From contig BTPG01000004.1 in the NCBI GenBank assembly GCA_036245525.1, positions 51,584,758 through 51,648,757 on the forward strand: a DNA stretch of 64,000 nucleotides, read 5' to 3'. Numbering within the stretch: position 1 is the first letter of the stretch; each line of letters starts with the position of its first letter. This DNA comes from Semisulcospira habei (taxonomy: Eukaryota; Mollusca; Gastropoda; Semisulcospiridae). The notes below the pieces were generated by a model that saw nothing but the letters and a program-made list of their open reading frames with translations, did no database searches and was not told the DNA's origin. The position numbers were made by a program, and so were the translations under genes. Of the stretch, positions 1-12,022 are shown piece by piece.

Positions 1-155
1 ATTAAGACGGCTACAGCAGTCTAAATCACAAGAATGGCCTTTAATGGCAGACGATCCCTAACAGCAGTGGTGGCTCAAAGCAGGTTCTCCTGTATGATGC
101 GCTAGAGCTGCGGTGGCAGTAGAGGGCACTAACACTGTGTCACAAAAAACAGAAC

Positions 156-234
156 GCAAAAGGCCATTTTAACCGAAGTCGACCGCAGTGGGCCCGCGCA
201 CGACTGTGGTCGACTTCGGCTGAATGGCCTTTGC
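156..234. repeat. Pal-E hairpin
   Basis: GCAAAAGGCCATTTTAACCG and GGCTGAATGGCCTTTGC. Inner GAAGTCGACC/GGTCGACTTC is paired, with a GCCCGCGCACG tip. Confidence 0.85.
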
Positions 235-383
235 AAGATTCCGTAAAATAGATGGACTGTAGATTCCATTGATCTGCCCTGATTTTACAAGGTCTACAAA
301 AGTGTTAAATGGCCTTTGCAAAATTTCGTAAAACAGATGGACTGTAGATTCCATTGATCTGCCCTGATTTTACAAGGTCTGGC
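223..383. repeat. 85-bp tandem duplication
   Basis: Two copies of a unit containing AGATGGACTGTAGATTCCAT, offset 85 bp, about 95% alike. The first starts in the right arm of a Pal-E hairpin. Confidence 0.9.
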
Positions 384-740
384 AAAAGGTGTACGTTTAT
401 GTCAAAAACGTAGCGAAATTGACACCGTTTGCCCCAGTAATGAATGCTCAGCGAAGCAAGGGAGGTAAATGGTGAGTGAGGAAAGGGAAGCAAATGCTGG
501 ATGGGTGGACTGATGGCTTACGGCACCGAGAGGCAAACGATGTTTACACTAAACAGCTGTCTACCTTTAAATCTCAACTTGCCTTGCAGTTACCATAGGT
601 AATGTCTACCTTTAAATCTCAGGTAAGTTCGCAACTTCTACAGGTAACGTTATTGGACGGGGATGACTGATCGAGATTGATGTGAAACACATGAAAGCTG
701 TTTTAGAGTCGAAGTAGATTCACAGGCAGAAAGACATCAT

Positions 741-933
741 TTAACACCTTGACTGTCAAGAAAACGTGAACGGCGACCCAACTGCAAGAGACATAGATCC
801 TCATGAGCCTCCGCAGTCGCTGGGGCTCATGAGGATCTCTGTCTTTTGCTGAGACTAATTTGTATACGTGTTCTTTGGACGGTTTTGGGTCACAGAGATT
901 TCAGAAACAAAATATTGGCTGGGGAAGGGTTTA
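741..933. mobile_element. Pal-A MITE with both termini
   Basis: The central hairpin is at 784-849, with AGAGACATA and TGTCTTTT arms. The left end reads TTAACACCTTGACTGTC and the right end GGCTGGGGAAGGGTTTA, i.e. degenerate inverted termini with TTAA/TTTA at the borders. The 3' half carries the shared Pal-A flank TTTGTATACGTGTTCTTTGG. Confidence 0.7.
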
Positions 934-1328
934 GTCATTCAACCCGTAAATCTCCTTCTACTCTGAAACTGGGGCCAGCTGCATGTGAGCCCTGGCTCTT
1001 AGTTGCGCCCGTCTAACTTGAAGTCTTCTCCATCAGTCATTCCCGTCTCTAGAACACGTTCAAGTCAAGATCCTCTCCTGACTCTAGTGTTCCTTTTCAG
1101 CGTGGATCTCCAACGGTGTGTACAATTCCGGGAAAAATTAGGGACCTTTGGTGAGCCAAGAATGTAATGGTCTCGACTGAGTTCAACGACCGGAAGGAGT
1201 ACAGTTCTAACTTCTGCAAACGAGAGGCAATTACAGGGAAAAGAAACATTCACTTAATAGTCTGTTTAAGAGTACACACCACCCTTAATTAAAACTTCGG
1301 CCTGCTTCACAGTACGTCATCACATCTT

Positions 1329-1383
1329 GACTGCTACTGACGTCACGATACCGTTCCGCCGAACTGTATCGTCAGTAGCAGTC
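1329..1383. repeat. single hairpin
   Basis: GACTGCTACTGACGTCACGA and GTATCGTCAGTAGCAGTC around a 14-nt loop. No second copy seen. Confidence 0.8.
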
Positions 1384-1710
1384 ATGGGATTAATTGTGCG
1401 TCACATCCAGTGTCACAAAAGTGGAACGATCTTAGACAGACAGTGCGTCATTTGACTCGAGCCGTCAGCGTTAAAGTACAGCACTCAGTCAGCTGCGTTA
1501 GTTTTTTTACCCGAAAGTGCACATTCGCGAACCGAAACGCAGAGGTTGATAAACCGATACAGAAAACATAAAGTCCCCACCCCCCCCCCCCCCCATGTCA
1601 CGCAGGTTCACTGACACCCTGACTTAATTCCTCAGGAATACGAGACACGCACCCAATTTTCTGACAGAATTCACAACTGTCAGTAAATCTCTCAAACAAC
1701 CATTTGCCTT

Positions 1711-1785
1711 TGTAAGAGATGTAGATTCAGACGAGCCTCTGCAGTGGTTAAGGGTTCACTGATAAGAATATAATTATGCCTTTTG
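1711..1785. repeat. Pal-A, strongly degenerate
   Basis: Recognisable outer arms (TAAGAGATGTAGATT and TATGCCTTTTGC) with the centre scrambled. Confidence 0.6.
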
Positions 1786-1937
1786 CTGATCGAGATCAAG
1801 TATCTCTGTGTCTCAAATTGAGAGTGTTATTTGGGGCTGGGCGTAGAAACTGAATACCAAACGATTTTTCAGGTAATTAATATCGTGTAGCAAAATTCTG
1901 AACGCTTTCCTTCTTCGGCGAACCATGACGTACATCT

Positions 1938-2003
1938 GCAAGAGGAATAGATCCTCATGAGCCCCCACATATGCGGGGGCTCATGAGGTTTTATGCCTCT
2001 TGG
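1938..2003. repeat. Pal-A hairpin
   Basis: GCAAGAGGAATAGATCC left arm, centre CCCCCACATATGCGGGGG, right arm CTCATGAGG then TATGCCTCTTGG. Full 66-bp length with a few arm mismatches. Confidence 0.88.
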
Positions 2004-2112
2004 TGGCCTTATTTCTAAGTTCTGTCTTTTCCAGACGAAGTAAGTCATAAGAAATTCAGTCTAGGATGAAGACACAAAAATACAACTTCAATCATCCTTT
2101 GAATGCATTAAT

Positions 2113-2116
<4 letters not shown>

Positions 2117-2151
<35 letters not shown>
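2117..2151. repeat. (CA)n microsatellite
   Basis: Uninterrupted CA run. A C-run at 1575-1594 lies upstream. Confidence 0.95.
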
Positions 2152-2152
<1 letters not shown>

Positions 2153-2895
2153 TCTTCAAGACTCACGACAGCAAGAAATTATCTGGCACCACCGTAAAGA
2201 AAGCTAACCAAGGAAATGGAAAGGGAAGCCAATCTTGCACCATGCGTTCTTCGTTCGTCACACGCATGAGTGGCGTGGTTCCGACAATATTGTCGTGTAA
2301 TGAAGCGTGACGGATGTTCCAATCTTTCCCACTTCTTCTGCCCGTGTTACCTCACACAGGTAAACAAGCCAGGTAATCAACAAGAAAATGCCAGGTGAGA
2401 CGCGGGGTGAAGCTGGAAGAAGGACTGATGCCAAGGAACACACAAAGCAGCGGTAACCCAGTGCAGGGGGGATAATGCCATGACACGTTCATTGAATCTG
2501 AACAAAGATCCCATGATGGCAGCTTTCTTTTCATTAACTTGCGCAACTGATGTAACTAGGAACACGGGAACAGGACGGCGAAAGACCATGGTAGCCAATC
2601 CAAACAAATCTAGACCAGAAAGGCGACAAGCCAAGCCGGCGTGAAAATGCCAAGAAACTCCCAACGAAAAAAAAAAGGAACACGCTTAGAAAGGCCAATT
2701 ACAACACAATGGTGGTAAATCATACTAGAAAAAGGCGTGAGAAGTAAATTTAACCCCTTTGCAGCAAGTGGACGCATATTACGTTCATGAAATGTTTGTA
2801 CTCCAGTTACTTCAGCGTCAAAGAACCCAAGCCAACACGGACACGAATCGACCCGCTTTGACCGAAGCTGTGTCCTTGACCGACATAAGTATATG

Positions 2896-3003
2896 CTAAA
2901 CTTTTCACTGCCGAGAATAACTGAACACCACTCAAATGCAAGAGGCATAGATCCTCATGAGCCCCCGCAGTCGCGGGGGCTCATGAGGATCTATGCCTCT
3001 TGC
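2896..3003. mobile_element. Pal-A MITE, hairpin 2938-3003
   Basis: The hairpin is a near-perfect 66-bp palindrome (centre GCCCCCGCAGTCGCGGGGGC). CTAAACTTTTCACTGCC at 2896 resembles the left terminus. The shared right flank (TGACACCACTTTGAAGCC, CCTTGGACGGCT) follows. A wider pair, TTTAACCCCTTTGCAGC near 2747 and AAAGTGAAAAGGGGTTG near 3136, could be the true ends of a longer element. Confidence 0.85.
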
Positions 3004-3430
3004 TGACACCACTTTGAAGCCATGCTCCTTGGACGGCTCGAGCTCTTCGTCGGTGAATGAACTAAGAGTTTAGAAATAGAGTCTGCCTCGACTGGCAAGT
3101 CCAGGCCAAAATGAATGACTGCAAAGTGAAAAGGGGTTGCCTGCACGTTCTACACACCCAGTCGCCTCCCCTCTCCCCTGCCCCCACCCCTGCCCCGAAA
3201 AATCAGTCTCATTTGAGTTACAGATAAGCCTAATTAGGACGAGTTAGTACGTATCGTAATTAAAAGGACCCGGAGAGGTAATGATTTCCTCATCTCCCAC
3301 CATGCATCAGCAGCACGCGACACCCTGGCAACACAGCACGTGCTACCAAGCAAGTCGTTGCTTAAACCATGATGGCCTCCTTCGTTTGTAAATGTAAATG
3401 TAAACAGAAGTAAATGGTTCATGCCTGCCA

Positions 3431-3487
3431 GCAAGAGGCGAGAATTCTCATGAGGTCCTGCGGACTGAAAATGTACGCCTCTGGCAG
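3431..3487. repeat. Pal-A, degenerate
   Basis: GCAAGAGGCGAGAATTCTCA left arm and ACGCCTCTGGC right arm around a shortened centre. Confidence 0.65.
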
Positions 3488-3763
3488 GTGAGAGGGGTTT
3501 AATGACTGAAGAAATGTCCATGTACACACAGACTCCCCGCCGAGCCAGGCGCCAGAACCACCCCCCGATACCCCCTGCTTTAATGAAGCCGAACAGTGGC
3601 AACAAACACATTCACACCTTAGCATCTTACCTGCTCCGTCGCCTACCTGGCGTAGCGACTACAGCGATTTTACACCTGAGTTGTAAAGTCAGTTTACGGC
3701 CGAACACAAGGTGCGAAATACATAAAGGAAGCGATTATTAAAAAACAAGAACAACCTACATCT

Positions 3764-3829
3764 GCAAGAGACATAGATCTTCATGAGCCCCCGCAGTTGC
3801 GGCGGCTCATAAAGATCTATGCCTCTTGT
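3764..3829. repeat. Pal-A hairpin
   Basis: 66 bp, GATCTTCATGAG variant. The right arm AAAGATC preserves pairing with the CTT change of the left arm. Confidence 0.9.
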
Positions 3830-4135
3830 TCCGTTCATTTTTATCTGTGTTGTCAGGTTGTGCGGTCTGTTAGTGCTCGGTTTTCAACTGCCGTGGTTGT
3901 TTTTGGATACTCCTGCGTTTTCAATACACATCGCAGAAAAAACAAAATTTAATGGAGAGATAGTTTATGTTCCTTGTAATTTACATCTGCAATCGACGGT
4001 AAACAAACAAGCAGCCACACACACTCACGCCATTCTCTGAACAGGAACGCCGAGAGATGGGAAAAAATGGATGAAATGACATTATATTCCGCAACGGATA
4101 AAATAAGCAACAAGCGCGCTCGGGCTTTGCTACAC

Positions 4136-4252
<117 letters not shown>

Positions 4253-4354
4253 CCAATACTTGCACGCATAAACACGTCTAACTGTAAGAAGTTTACAACC
4301 CTACAAAATCGCATTCTCATCTACATCCAATCCCTGAACAAAACCCTTTCCTGT

Positions 4355-4420
4355 GCAAGATGCATAGATGTTCATGAGCCCGTGCAGCTGCAGGGGCTCA
4401 TGAGAATCTATGCCTCTTAC
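4355..4420. repeat. Pal-A hairpin
   Basis: 66 bp with arm differences at the GCAAGATGC end and a CCCGTGCAGCTGCAGGGG centre. Confidence 0.88.
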
Positions 4421-4831
4421 GGGTAGGGTTCGGTCGATCGATCCCATCAACATATCCCTGTCCTACGAAAAAAAAAAAAAACACCCAAATAAACACATTT
4501 TATCGGCGATCAAACTATTGACTGTGTGAAGACAATGTCTCATTTCTACACAGCTTATTGTTATGAGTCCTGTGTCAGCCTATGGGGATTATTGGACATG
4601 CAGCAGTCTACAGAAATAATTCCTGTCAAAGTGATACGTATTTGGACTCACGCGGCATGAAATAGCCTGACAGTAGGAGAGCCATGTGTATTTACTGCAC
4701 TTTCTATGTCCGTTCTCTCATCCATCAAGAAGCTGGGAGACTAATCACACTGTTGTAACAACCGGAGAATTGTCAGTGGACTGAACAACCCAATGACCTC
4801 CTCCTGACGTGCAAGTATCAGATTAGGGTAA

Positions 4832-4903
4832 GCAAGAGGTATCGGATCCTCATGAGTCCCCGCTATCGCGGGGGCTCATGACTCATGAGATTATGCCTCT
4901 TGC
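4832..4903. repeat. Pal-A hairpin with internal duplication
   Basis: The right arm has CTCATGACTCATGAG, a 6-7-bp duplication of the CTCATGA step, making the copy 72 bp. Confidence 0.88.
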
Positions 4904-5274
4904 AGATTGACGAAAATTTAGCTTCGGGATTGTTCGAAGACGAGCAGAAGTAGCTGATTTATCTAAGAACAATGGCGTGACAAATCATTTCGACCTATGC
5001 CTCAAGCAGACGATTTATTCCCCTTGTCGTGCCATTCCCTAGCTAACGGGCGGGCCGCGCATCAAAAGGCCATTTCCAAACAAGGGGAAACAATCAAGGT
5101 GACGACTCAGGCCGGACCGTGCCGACAGCAGACTAAACACACGTCACGCTCCGTGCCAATAGCCTGCCACTCCCGGCGCGCCGTGCCAACAGACGGCAGC
5201 AAAGCTACGTTTAGTCCCAATAGTCTGTCAATGAATCGCCATGCCGTCCGTTTGGAATGTTTGTAGACCTTAGC

Positions 5275-5660
5275 TGGCCAATGGACATCGTTGTCAAGTC
5301 ATTGCGTAATCATGGCCATCGTCATTGTAACATCATTGTAACGTCTTTGCCTGGCCAATGGTCACCGTAGCAGCATCTTCGCTTGGCTAATGGTCATCGT
5401 GGTAGCATCGTTGTCCAATGGTCATTATTCCCAATAGTCATTATTGTTGCATCTTTGCTGGGAAAATTGTCATCGCTGTAGCATCTTTGCCTGACCAATC
5501 AGTGGTCATCGTCCAAGCAGCTAGCTTCGTCTGGCAAATTATCAACTTTGTAGCATTCTTGACTAACCAATGATAACCGTTGTAGCAATAACAATCGTTG
5601 CAGAATATGCATATGGCATCATTGCAGCATGACTGGCCAATGGGAATCGTTGCTACATTC
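5275..5660. repeat. degenerate short tandem repeats
   Basis: About ten imperfect repeats of TGGCCAATGGTCATCG...TTGTAGCATC, with spacing between about 40 and 60 bp. One more unit lies at 5902-5935, beyond an inserted Pal-A. Confidence 0.8.
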
Positions 5661-5716
5661 GTGTAAATGCAATGTCAACCCCTTCAATGTCGGAAAGACG
5701 CCAACACCACCCAAAA

Positions 5717-5784
5717 GCAAGAGGCAAAGAACTTCATGAAACGCCGCAGATGCGGGGGCTCATGAGGTTCTCTGCCTCACTTGC
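5717..5784. repeat. Pal-A hairpin
   Basis: GCAAGAGGCAAAGAACTTCA left arm, TGAGGTTCTCTGCCTC right arm. The AGAACTT/AGGTTCT change is partly matched in both arms. Confidence 0.85.
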
Positions 5785-6313
5785 TGAACTGTTCACAGCC
5801 GTGTTCCGTGGATTGATGGGAATATTGAATGTTGAATTAGCCCTGCTTGAACTACATAATTTCAACTGGTAGTGAAGTTAACAACAGCTCAATTGATGTA
5901 TCTGGCCAATGCTCACAGTTGTAGCATTCTTGCGCGTCTAATGAACCTATAGAAAACTGGAATACATGGGTTTTAAGTTTTTCTTTCTTGACCCTTTTTT
6001 ACAGGCCGCAGAGGTCATAGGGCGAGTTAGTCTAAGCGACAGTTCAACCCAATTGTCTTTCCAACTGATCATTTAAATATCACCAACATGCGCCCCCCCC
6101 CCCGCCCCCCTTACACACACAGGCCATTCCCCCCTACACCAATTTGATAACGTCTGATTTGCATATCTGCGTGAAGGGTGCCCGTGCGACATGCGACTGG
6201 AGATGGAAACGTAATTAGAATCCCAGAACTCGCAACACTTGCGCCATCGTCGACTACTGAATTACGCCCCTTTGTCCTTACCGTGCGAGTGACACGGTCG
6301 TAAAGGAGCACAA

Positions 6314-6379
6314 GCAAGTGGTATAGATCCTCATGAGCCCCCGCATCTACGGGGGCTCATGACGAACTACGCCACTTGC
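6314..6379. repeat. Pal-A hairpin with matched outer-arm change
   Basis: Outer arms GCAAGTGG and CCACTTGC differ from the consensus AAGAGG/CCTCTT at the same paired position. Followed directly by a 30-bp T run (6391-6420). Confidence 0.9.
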
Positions 6380-6390
6380 AAATGAACTTC

Positions 6391-6391
6391 G

Positions 6392-6420
<29 letters not shown>
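6391..6420. repeat. T-run and other homopolymers
   Basis: 30 T here. Other runs: C at 10451-10470, A at 20278-20298, T at 35638-35655, G at 60147-60155, C at 61559-61583. Confidence 0.95.
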
Positions 6421-6422
<2 letters not shown>

Positions 6423-6999
6423 CGGATTTGTCACGCGAAAAATTAGAATGCAAGTTGGCCCACTCCAAATATTAGTCCGGGAATTTGGGGTCTGCTACGG
6501 AATGTCGAGATTAATTCTCGTCTGCCTGTCGCATTTAGTTCTGGCACCAGCTGTGCATCTGAAGCGGAGCGCTAATCAGGCACTACCCTTTCTTAAAAAA
6601 AAGGAGCACGTAGGCAAGACGTAAAAAGCAGCTGACAAGACCAACGTTGACAATCTGATGGCCTACATTGACAAACTGCGACTAGTGATTGTATATTGTG
6701 ACTGAATTTCCTTTCGAGTTGCAACACTGTTTTGCAGATTGAAAAAAAAAAAAAAATCGAAATGATGCCAGCTTAAAAGCTTTTGAAGCCGCTAGAGCAT
6801 TTTTCGTTAACTTGATCCCTACAACTGTTTTAAGTATGTGCATGGAAATAATGTTCTCCTACACGAAGTCAACACAAAGTGCTTTTTTGTCAAGTGCGGA
6901 GTAATTTTTTTCTCAGAGTGCGGTACGCCGGTAAACAATCGTAGACTCAACTTACGACCACCTCAGTCTGAGGATGTAAATCGGGTAACACAATGTTAA

Positions 7000-7065
7000 G
7001 CAAGAGGCATAGATTCTCATGAGCCCCTGCAAACGCAGGGGCTCATGAGAATCTATGCATCTTGC
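7000..7065. repeat. Pal-A hairpin, CTGC subtype
   Basis: 66 bp, near-perfect, GATTCTCATGAGCCCCTGC with the matching GCAGGGGCTCATGAGAATC arm. Confidence 0.93.
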
Positions 7066-7443
7066 AGACGACGTAAATCAGCTGAGGACCTGAACACTAA
7101 AAGTGAGCGGGAAAATTTGTGAATTGATGGTGTTGGCACAAGTGACTTTTATGGTTGAAGCCACGAGCGGTCAGGAATTAATTCAGACAGAGTCCCGCTC
7201 GGTGATTCATCTCCGTCCCCTCGGAGTGATTACAATGCCACAAAACATCAGTCAGCAGGATAAGTGATTCGCTCTTTTCGGAATCTCAATGAAGTGGAAA
7301 CGCTCGACTGACAACTCATCAGTTGTACACGTACTCGTCTTCTAAGCACTTGTTTTAGGATACTTAAACATGACTCCGGCATCGGTCTGCTGTATTTCAA
7401 CGACAACTCATCGTTTGATAGTTGCTGGCAATTTTTCAAAGCG

Positions 7444-7661
7444 TTAACACATTCTACCCCAGGACCGAAATCCCCAAATTTTGAAGTTGCCCTCTGAAGG
7501 ACTGTAATACAATTCTAGAGACAGATCGATCATGATAGTTCAAGGGTGGTGCCAGAATAGCTTGGCGCCCATGGGCGCCAAGCTATTCTGGCACCACCCT
7601 CGAACTATCATGCCCGATCCCTGTCTTGCTGGGGTGTCAGTGTCGGGCCTGAATGAGTGAA
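7444..7661. mobile_element. Pal-B MITE (218 bp)
   Basis: Left end TTAACACATTCTACCCC, right end GGGCCTGAATGAGTGAA. The ~90-bp core hairpin (7531-7617) has arms GATAGTTCAAGGGTGGTGCC / GGCACCACCCTCGAACTATC and a GGCGCC tip. Confidence 0.9.
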
Positions 7662-7952
7662 CGCAACACGCGTTCGTTTTATTTCGAAAACTACATACAA
7701 GGCTCGATTGACGCTGATATTTTGCGAGTCTGAATTTGATTACAGTTGGCAAGCTCGAAACAAAAAAACTAAAACTTCATTGCAAACTGTATCGGACGGG
7801 CATGATAAAAAATACGAGTTTCTAGATTGTCTCTGCTTTGGTAATGTCATCACAATTGATCGTTGAAACTACAAGTCGTAAGACTAACCAGAAACAACAG
7901 CATCAGTTCGGACAGCAAAAGACACAGATTTTCATGGGGCTAGTCATAGTCA

Positions 7953-8018
7953 CCAAGAGGCATTGATTCTCATGAGCCCCTGCGACTGCAGGGGCTTATG
8001 AGAACCTATGTCACTTGG
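7953..8018. repeat. Pal-A hairpin, CTGC subtype; half copy just upstream
   Basis: Slightly degenerate 66-bp copy. AAAGACACAGATTTTCATGG at 7918-7937 is an additional left-half fragment. Confidence 0.8.
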
Positions 8019-8555
8019 CATATGGGTAAGTATACTGCGGACCTAGTCAAGTCAAGCCCAGTGTACCGCATGGTAAGACCCAGGGGAGCCCTGCGTCCTC
8101 CGGAGGGTGGTGAAAGACATTGAAAGTCATTTAGATGAGAATGAGTCGGCATGCATCCAGCGACAACAGCACTGCGGACAGACAGCCAGGCTGCTCCTCC
8201 CCTCAGAGACAGGGACGCAGGAGGGGGTGGGGGGGGGTGGGGATGTCGGGATCGTGTAGTGATTTCACTGTTTCAGTTTTGGAGTCTTTCTTGTAAATAA
8301 AAACCCGTGACCAAATAGGTGACTGCCAAGCGTGTAAAATGCAGACTAATGTCCAGAGAAAGAAACACGCCCACAAAGACAAATGCAGCACAGTTATTTT
8401 TTCGGTGCGGATTTCCATTTTGGAAAGGATTATATACGGACAATGTGATAAGCTATGTTGTACTTGCCCTTTCCAAACGCGTTTCTGCGTTGTTAAGTAT
8501 TTCTTCAGAAATTATTTCTTGTACGCCACTTGATCAAATAATACACTATGAATTG

Positions 8556-8594
8556 ACATGATAGTTCAAGGGTGGTGATATAATAACTTGAAGC
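8556..8594. repeat. Pal-B left-half fragment
   Basis: ACATGATAGTTCAAGGGTGG then TGATATAATAACTTGAAGCT. Confidence 0.6.
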
Positions 8595-9060
8595 TACACT
8601 GGCATAAAACTTGTGCTGTCGAAACGACTATGGTCTGATGTAAGCATTGCATCAAGAGATAAACACTCTTATCCTCCAATCAAAATACATCGCATAAAAT
8701 TACTGATACCCCTTCCTTTCTCCAATCAAAATCGTTTTCCAAATCTGGTATCGCATGTGTTCAAAACACATCCACGCAAAGAGCAAAAAACGAACAGATA
8801 ACTCTGAATCGCTCTTAACACATAGGAAATGACCCTGAACTGTTCGTATCAAATATTGCAAACAATTCAATTTGTGGGCTGATATCCTGTCTGCCTCCCA
8901 TGTTATCCGCCATGGCTAAGAAGACAGAGTGTCTGTCTGCAACGTTTCCCCAGAGTGAAGGAAAACATCGCTTCGTCTCTCTCTCTCTCCTGATGCTACT
9001 GCAAACGCCACCAACCTGGAGACACAGGCCCACATCAGCCCCTGAGTTCAAAACCCATCT

Positions 9061-9126
9061 GCAAAAGGCATAGATCCTCATGAGCCCCCGCAATTGCGGG
9101 GGCTCATGAGGATCTATGCCTCTTGC
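9061..9126. repeat. Pal-A hairpin
   Basis: 66 bp, CCCCCGCAATTGCGGGGG centre, only one mismatch in the arms (GCAAAAGG against CCTCTTGC). Confidence 0.93.
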
Positions 9127-9804
9127 TAGCTTCGTTTTAATCTGGAGTTCAATGCACGAAAAGTAGTTCTCTCTCTCTCTCTCTCTACTCGGGAGTCGGC
9201 TCCGCACGAAATGGTTGGCGACTGGCGACTGGCGACTGGCGAAGGCAGCCTTAATCAATGGAGAAATTAGTTTCTCCTCTACGCAGTTCGGTCCTTGACA
9301 ATCAGAAGTGAGCCTTAATTGAATCATTTCCCAAAGCAATTCCTGCTAGCTGCTCCCGCCAGAAGCAGCCAAGCGATGCCCTAAAGCCCGAGGGCTCTAA
9401 CGCCTCTCGAAGAGTAGAATAGTCCACCCTAAAAAAAAGCATGCTGTGGGAAACAAAAACGTGAAACGGTTTTAGTTCAGGATGGATGGTGGGCCAGGTT
9501 TTATTCTCATAGAGTTCGGAGTAGTGTTTACGTGTTCGACTCTACTGGATATCTCTTAAGGCTCCCCCCCCCCCTCGCCCCCCCCCTCCCCACGTTCGCA
9601 GAACTCTCCGGAACCCCAAAACGAAATCCAGTACTGGTCTGTGACCTTGGACCTTGTCCTGTCATGTGGGAACGGCATCAGTTTTGTTTGCAGTGCGTAG
9701 TGTGGTATATTTGCTAAGGTTTTGTACCTTGAAATGCTTACCAGAAAGGTTCAGGCCCCAAAATCACATCGCTTTATTATACGGCCTTAGGGGCACATCC
9801 GCCA

Positions 9805-9869
9805 GCAAGAGGCTGGGATTCTCCCGAGGCCCTGCAGTTGCTCAGGTCATGTGAATCTATGTCTCTTGT
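9805..9869. repeat. Pal-A, degenerate
   Basis: GCAAGAGGCTGGGATTCTCC left and GAATCTATGTCTCTTGT right with an eroded centre. Confidence 0.75.
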
Positions 9870-10056
9870 AGACAGAAAAAAAAAAACCTGGTTGACGTCA
9901 CTTTTCAGCACCGTCTGATCTCAACTCTCATCAACAAGTGAGATTCCGTTACTCAGGATCACGCGCCATGCAGAAAAATTTGTAATCAAGGTCGTTCTAT
10001 TCCATTACCTCTGTCATGGTGTCCAGACGCCTGCCGCCTAAAGGTCAACTTACTAC

Positions 10057-10130
10057 CCAGTGCGCAAAGGCCATCGGGCCGACGTCGGCCGCCGTTGGCC
10101 CGCGCACGGCATCGGGTCGACGTCGGGCAT
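10057..10130. repeat. Pal-E, right outer arm lost
   Basis: CCAGTGCGCAAAGGCCATCG left, GTCGACGTCGG right. GTTGGCCCGCGCACGG inside. Confidence 0.75.
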
Positions 10131-10752
10131 GTCATGGGCAGTCGGGTGTGGAAATGTAGCTTACAGTTTCTGTACAGACTTCAATCGCGAACAAGCACTG
10201 GCTTGATGGGTTTGCATCTGCTGAAGATGAATCGACCACGATGATGGTAAAATTGGTGGCGCAAGATAGGCTGCCAAACAATATTACTTATCTAGAATCG
10301 GCTTGGACTGTCACCACCGTCGATCCATCTCCTGAGTCACGTTCATCTTGTCAGGGTTGACTGCGATAATGCTGACGAAATGTTTACCCAGATGAGCATA
10401 CGGCCTTCAAGCGTGGATCGCTGAATGAAAGACCAACGTGACAACCTGCTTCCCCCCCCCCCCCCCCCCCGACACTCGTGACTCACGCGGCAGATCGTTC
10501 TGCACGTGCGGTTGTATCACGTGGTCTCACGCAGGGGCGACAACTCAGGTCGTGCTTCCGGCGGCGAGCAGCCGGCGGTTCCCGTCCGCGAGAAAGCGTG
10601 TCGGGCACGTCGGACTAGCAACAATCAATGGCCATTATCGGCTGGTGATGAATTCCACAAACACAACCCCGGTTCACACCCACACGCCCAAAAGCCAAGG
10701 ACTTGAGCAATGAAAGTAGTAAAAGAAAAACTGTGTACAAAATGGGCCTAAG

Positions 10753-10816
10753 GCAAGAGGCACAGATTCTCATGAGCCCCTGCGGCCGTAGCTCATGAAA
10801 GGCTGTGCCTTTTTGC
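10753..10816. repeat. Pal-A, shortened centre
   Basis: GCAAGAGGCACAGATTCTCA left arm is intact. The right arm GCTCATGAAAGGCTGTGCC is shortened and altered. Confidence 0.82.
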
Positions 10817-11390
10817 AGAAGGCTAGGCCAGAGTTTCTGCTTCTGGTATAACTGAGTGTCTAAACACCTCAACCACTTAGGGAACACTGGCGGAAACTGA
10901 ACAGACAGTTTTTCATGAAAGAGGGCTCTTGATGGTGTATGGAACTTGCATTAGGATGCAGTGCGCATTATGACTGCCGATGCAGTGTCTGTTGCAGCCT
11001 AGTGATAGTCCAGGCACTCTGGACAACACATGCCATCTCCAGGCTAAGGCCTCTGGTCTTTTTCTTGAACTTGGACAATAGACACAGATCACTGATGGAC
11101 CCATGAACGTGCTTGTTCCTCTGACGGTGGCACTCTGTCCACAAAAGCAATATGACAACAACCGCCGGGTGCAGCCTGGGTCAAGAGGAAAATAGGGATT
11201 AAACGGACTGATGCCTTGTCTAAAAGACACTGTATAATCTACCATTCAGATCTTCGTTGTTCGGCAAGACTGACAGCGAGTGGCTTTGTAGGATGACGAA
11301 AGTCATTTTACAACCCAGACGACGGAAAAAGCCTACCTCACGAATGTAGCCCAAAGTGGCACGTGTTGCTTGCGTTCAGACCATATTTCT

Positions 11391-11455
11391 GTGCTAATCT
11401 GTGATTTTGGACCATAAGGCTGTAAGCCGTATGGTCCAAAATTACAGACCAGCAC
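11391..11455. repeat. Pal-C hairpin
   Basis: GTGCTAATCTGTGATTTTGG and its complement. CCATA(A)GGC/GCCGTATGG near the tip. Confidence 0.88.
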
Positions 11456-11956
11456 TCATATTTCGAAACCCGTCGAGTGCTAGAACGTTTCTGTATCTTT
11501 TACAGCGAATGAGAATTATCCGAACAGGACACCCCCTCCATCAATCTCCAACACCCCATTTTCTGGCCATTTTGTATTGACAATAGTAATTGACCCTGGA
11601 AACACAAGACCTGTTGAAGGAGCATGCTGCCCTAGACCTTCAGGCCGAGGTGAAACACCAGAGGCTGCAGCCCAGTATCGCCATGAGCCAAGAGTGTCAG
11701 CGGATACGTGTTGCGGACACAATTTGAGAGCTGTGATGAAGAACACTTTGGTTTCCAATTAATTAGTGATTGTGACTCAGCGAGCGGTCTTTGTAGGAAC
11801 TGAACACCCTAACCACCTCCGCTTGAGGAAAAGGAATACAAACTGAGCATTCTAAAGGACAAGGTCTTCATACAACGCTAGCCAGAGGTATAGACCCTCA
11901 AGAGCGGCCACCGCAAAGAGATGAACGCGGAAAGAACAGGTCCCAACAAAAGGCCA

Positions 11957-12022
11957 GCAAGAGGCTTAGATCCTCATGAGCCCCCGCAACTGCGGGGTCT
12001 CATGAGGATCTATGCCTCTTGC
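11957..12022. repeat. Pal-A hairpin
   Basis: 66-bp near-perfect copy, CCCCCGCAACTGCGGGG centre. A left-half fragment lies at 11879-11918. Confidence 0.92.

Noticed and set aside
2938..3003. Bacterial-type intrinsic terminators
   Set aside because: The GC hairpins lack T-runs in a terminator position and occur as a dispersed repeat family in eukaryotic intron.
8815..9339. 174-residue open frame on the minus strand
   Set aside because: It crosses a full Pal-A hairpin and CT runs. The piece over the hairpin reads HEPPQLRGLMRIYA, the recurring translation of Pal-A seen in many frames.
10913..11245. 110-residue minus-strand frame considered as a transposase fragment
   Set aside because: No catalytic motif or family signature could be seen, and a second minus-strand frame overlaps it.
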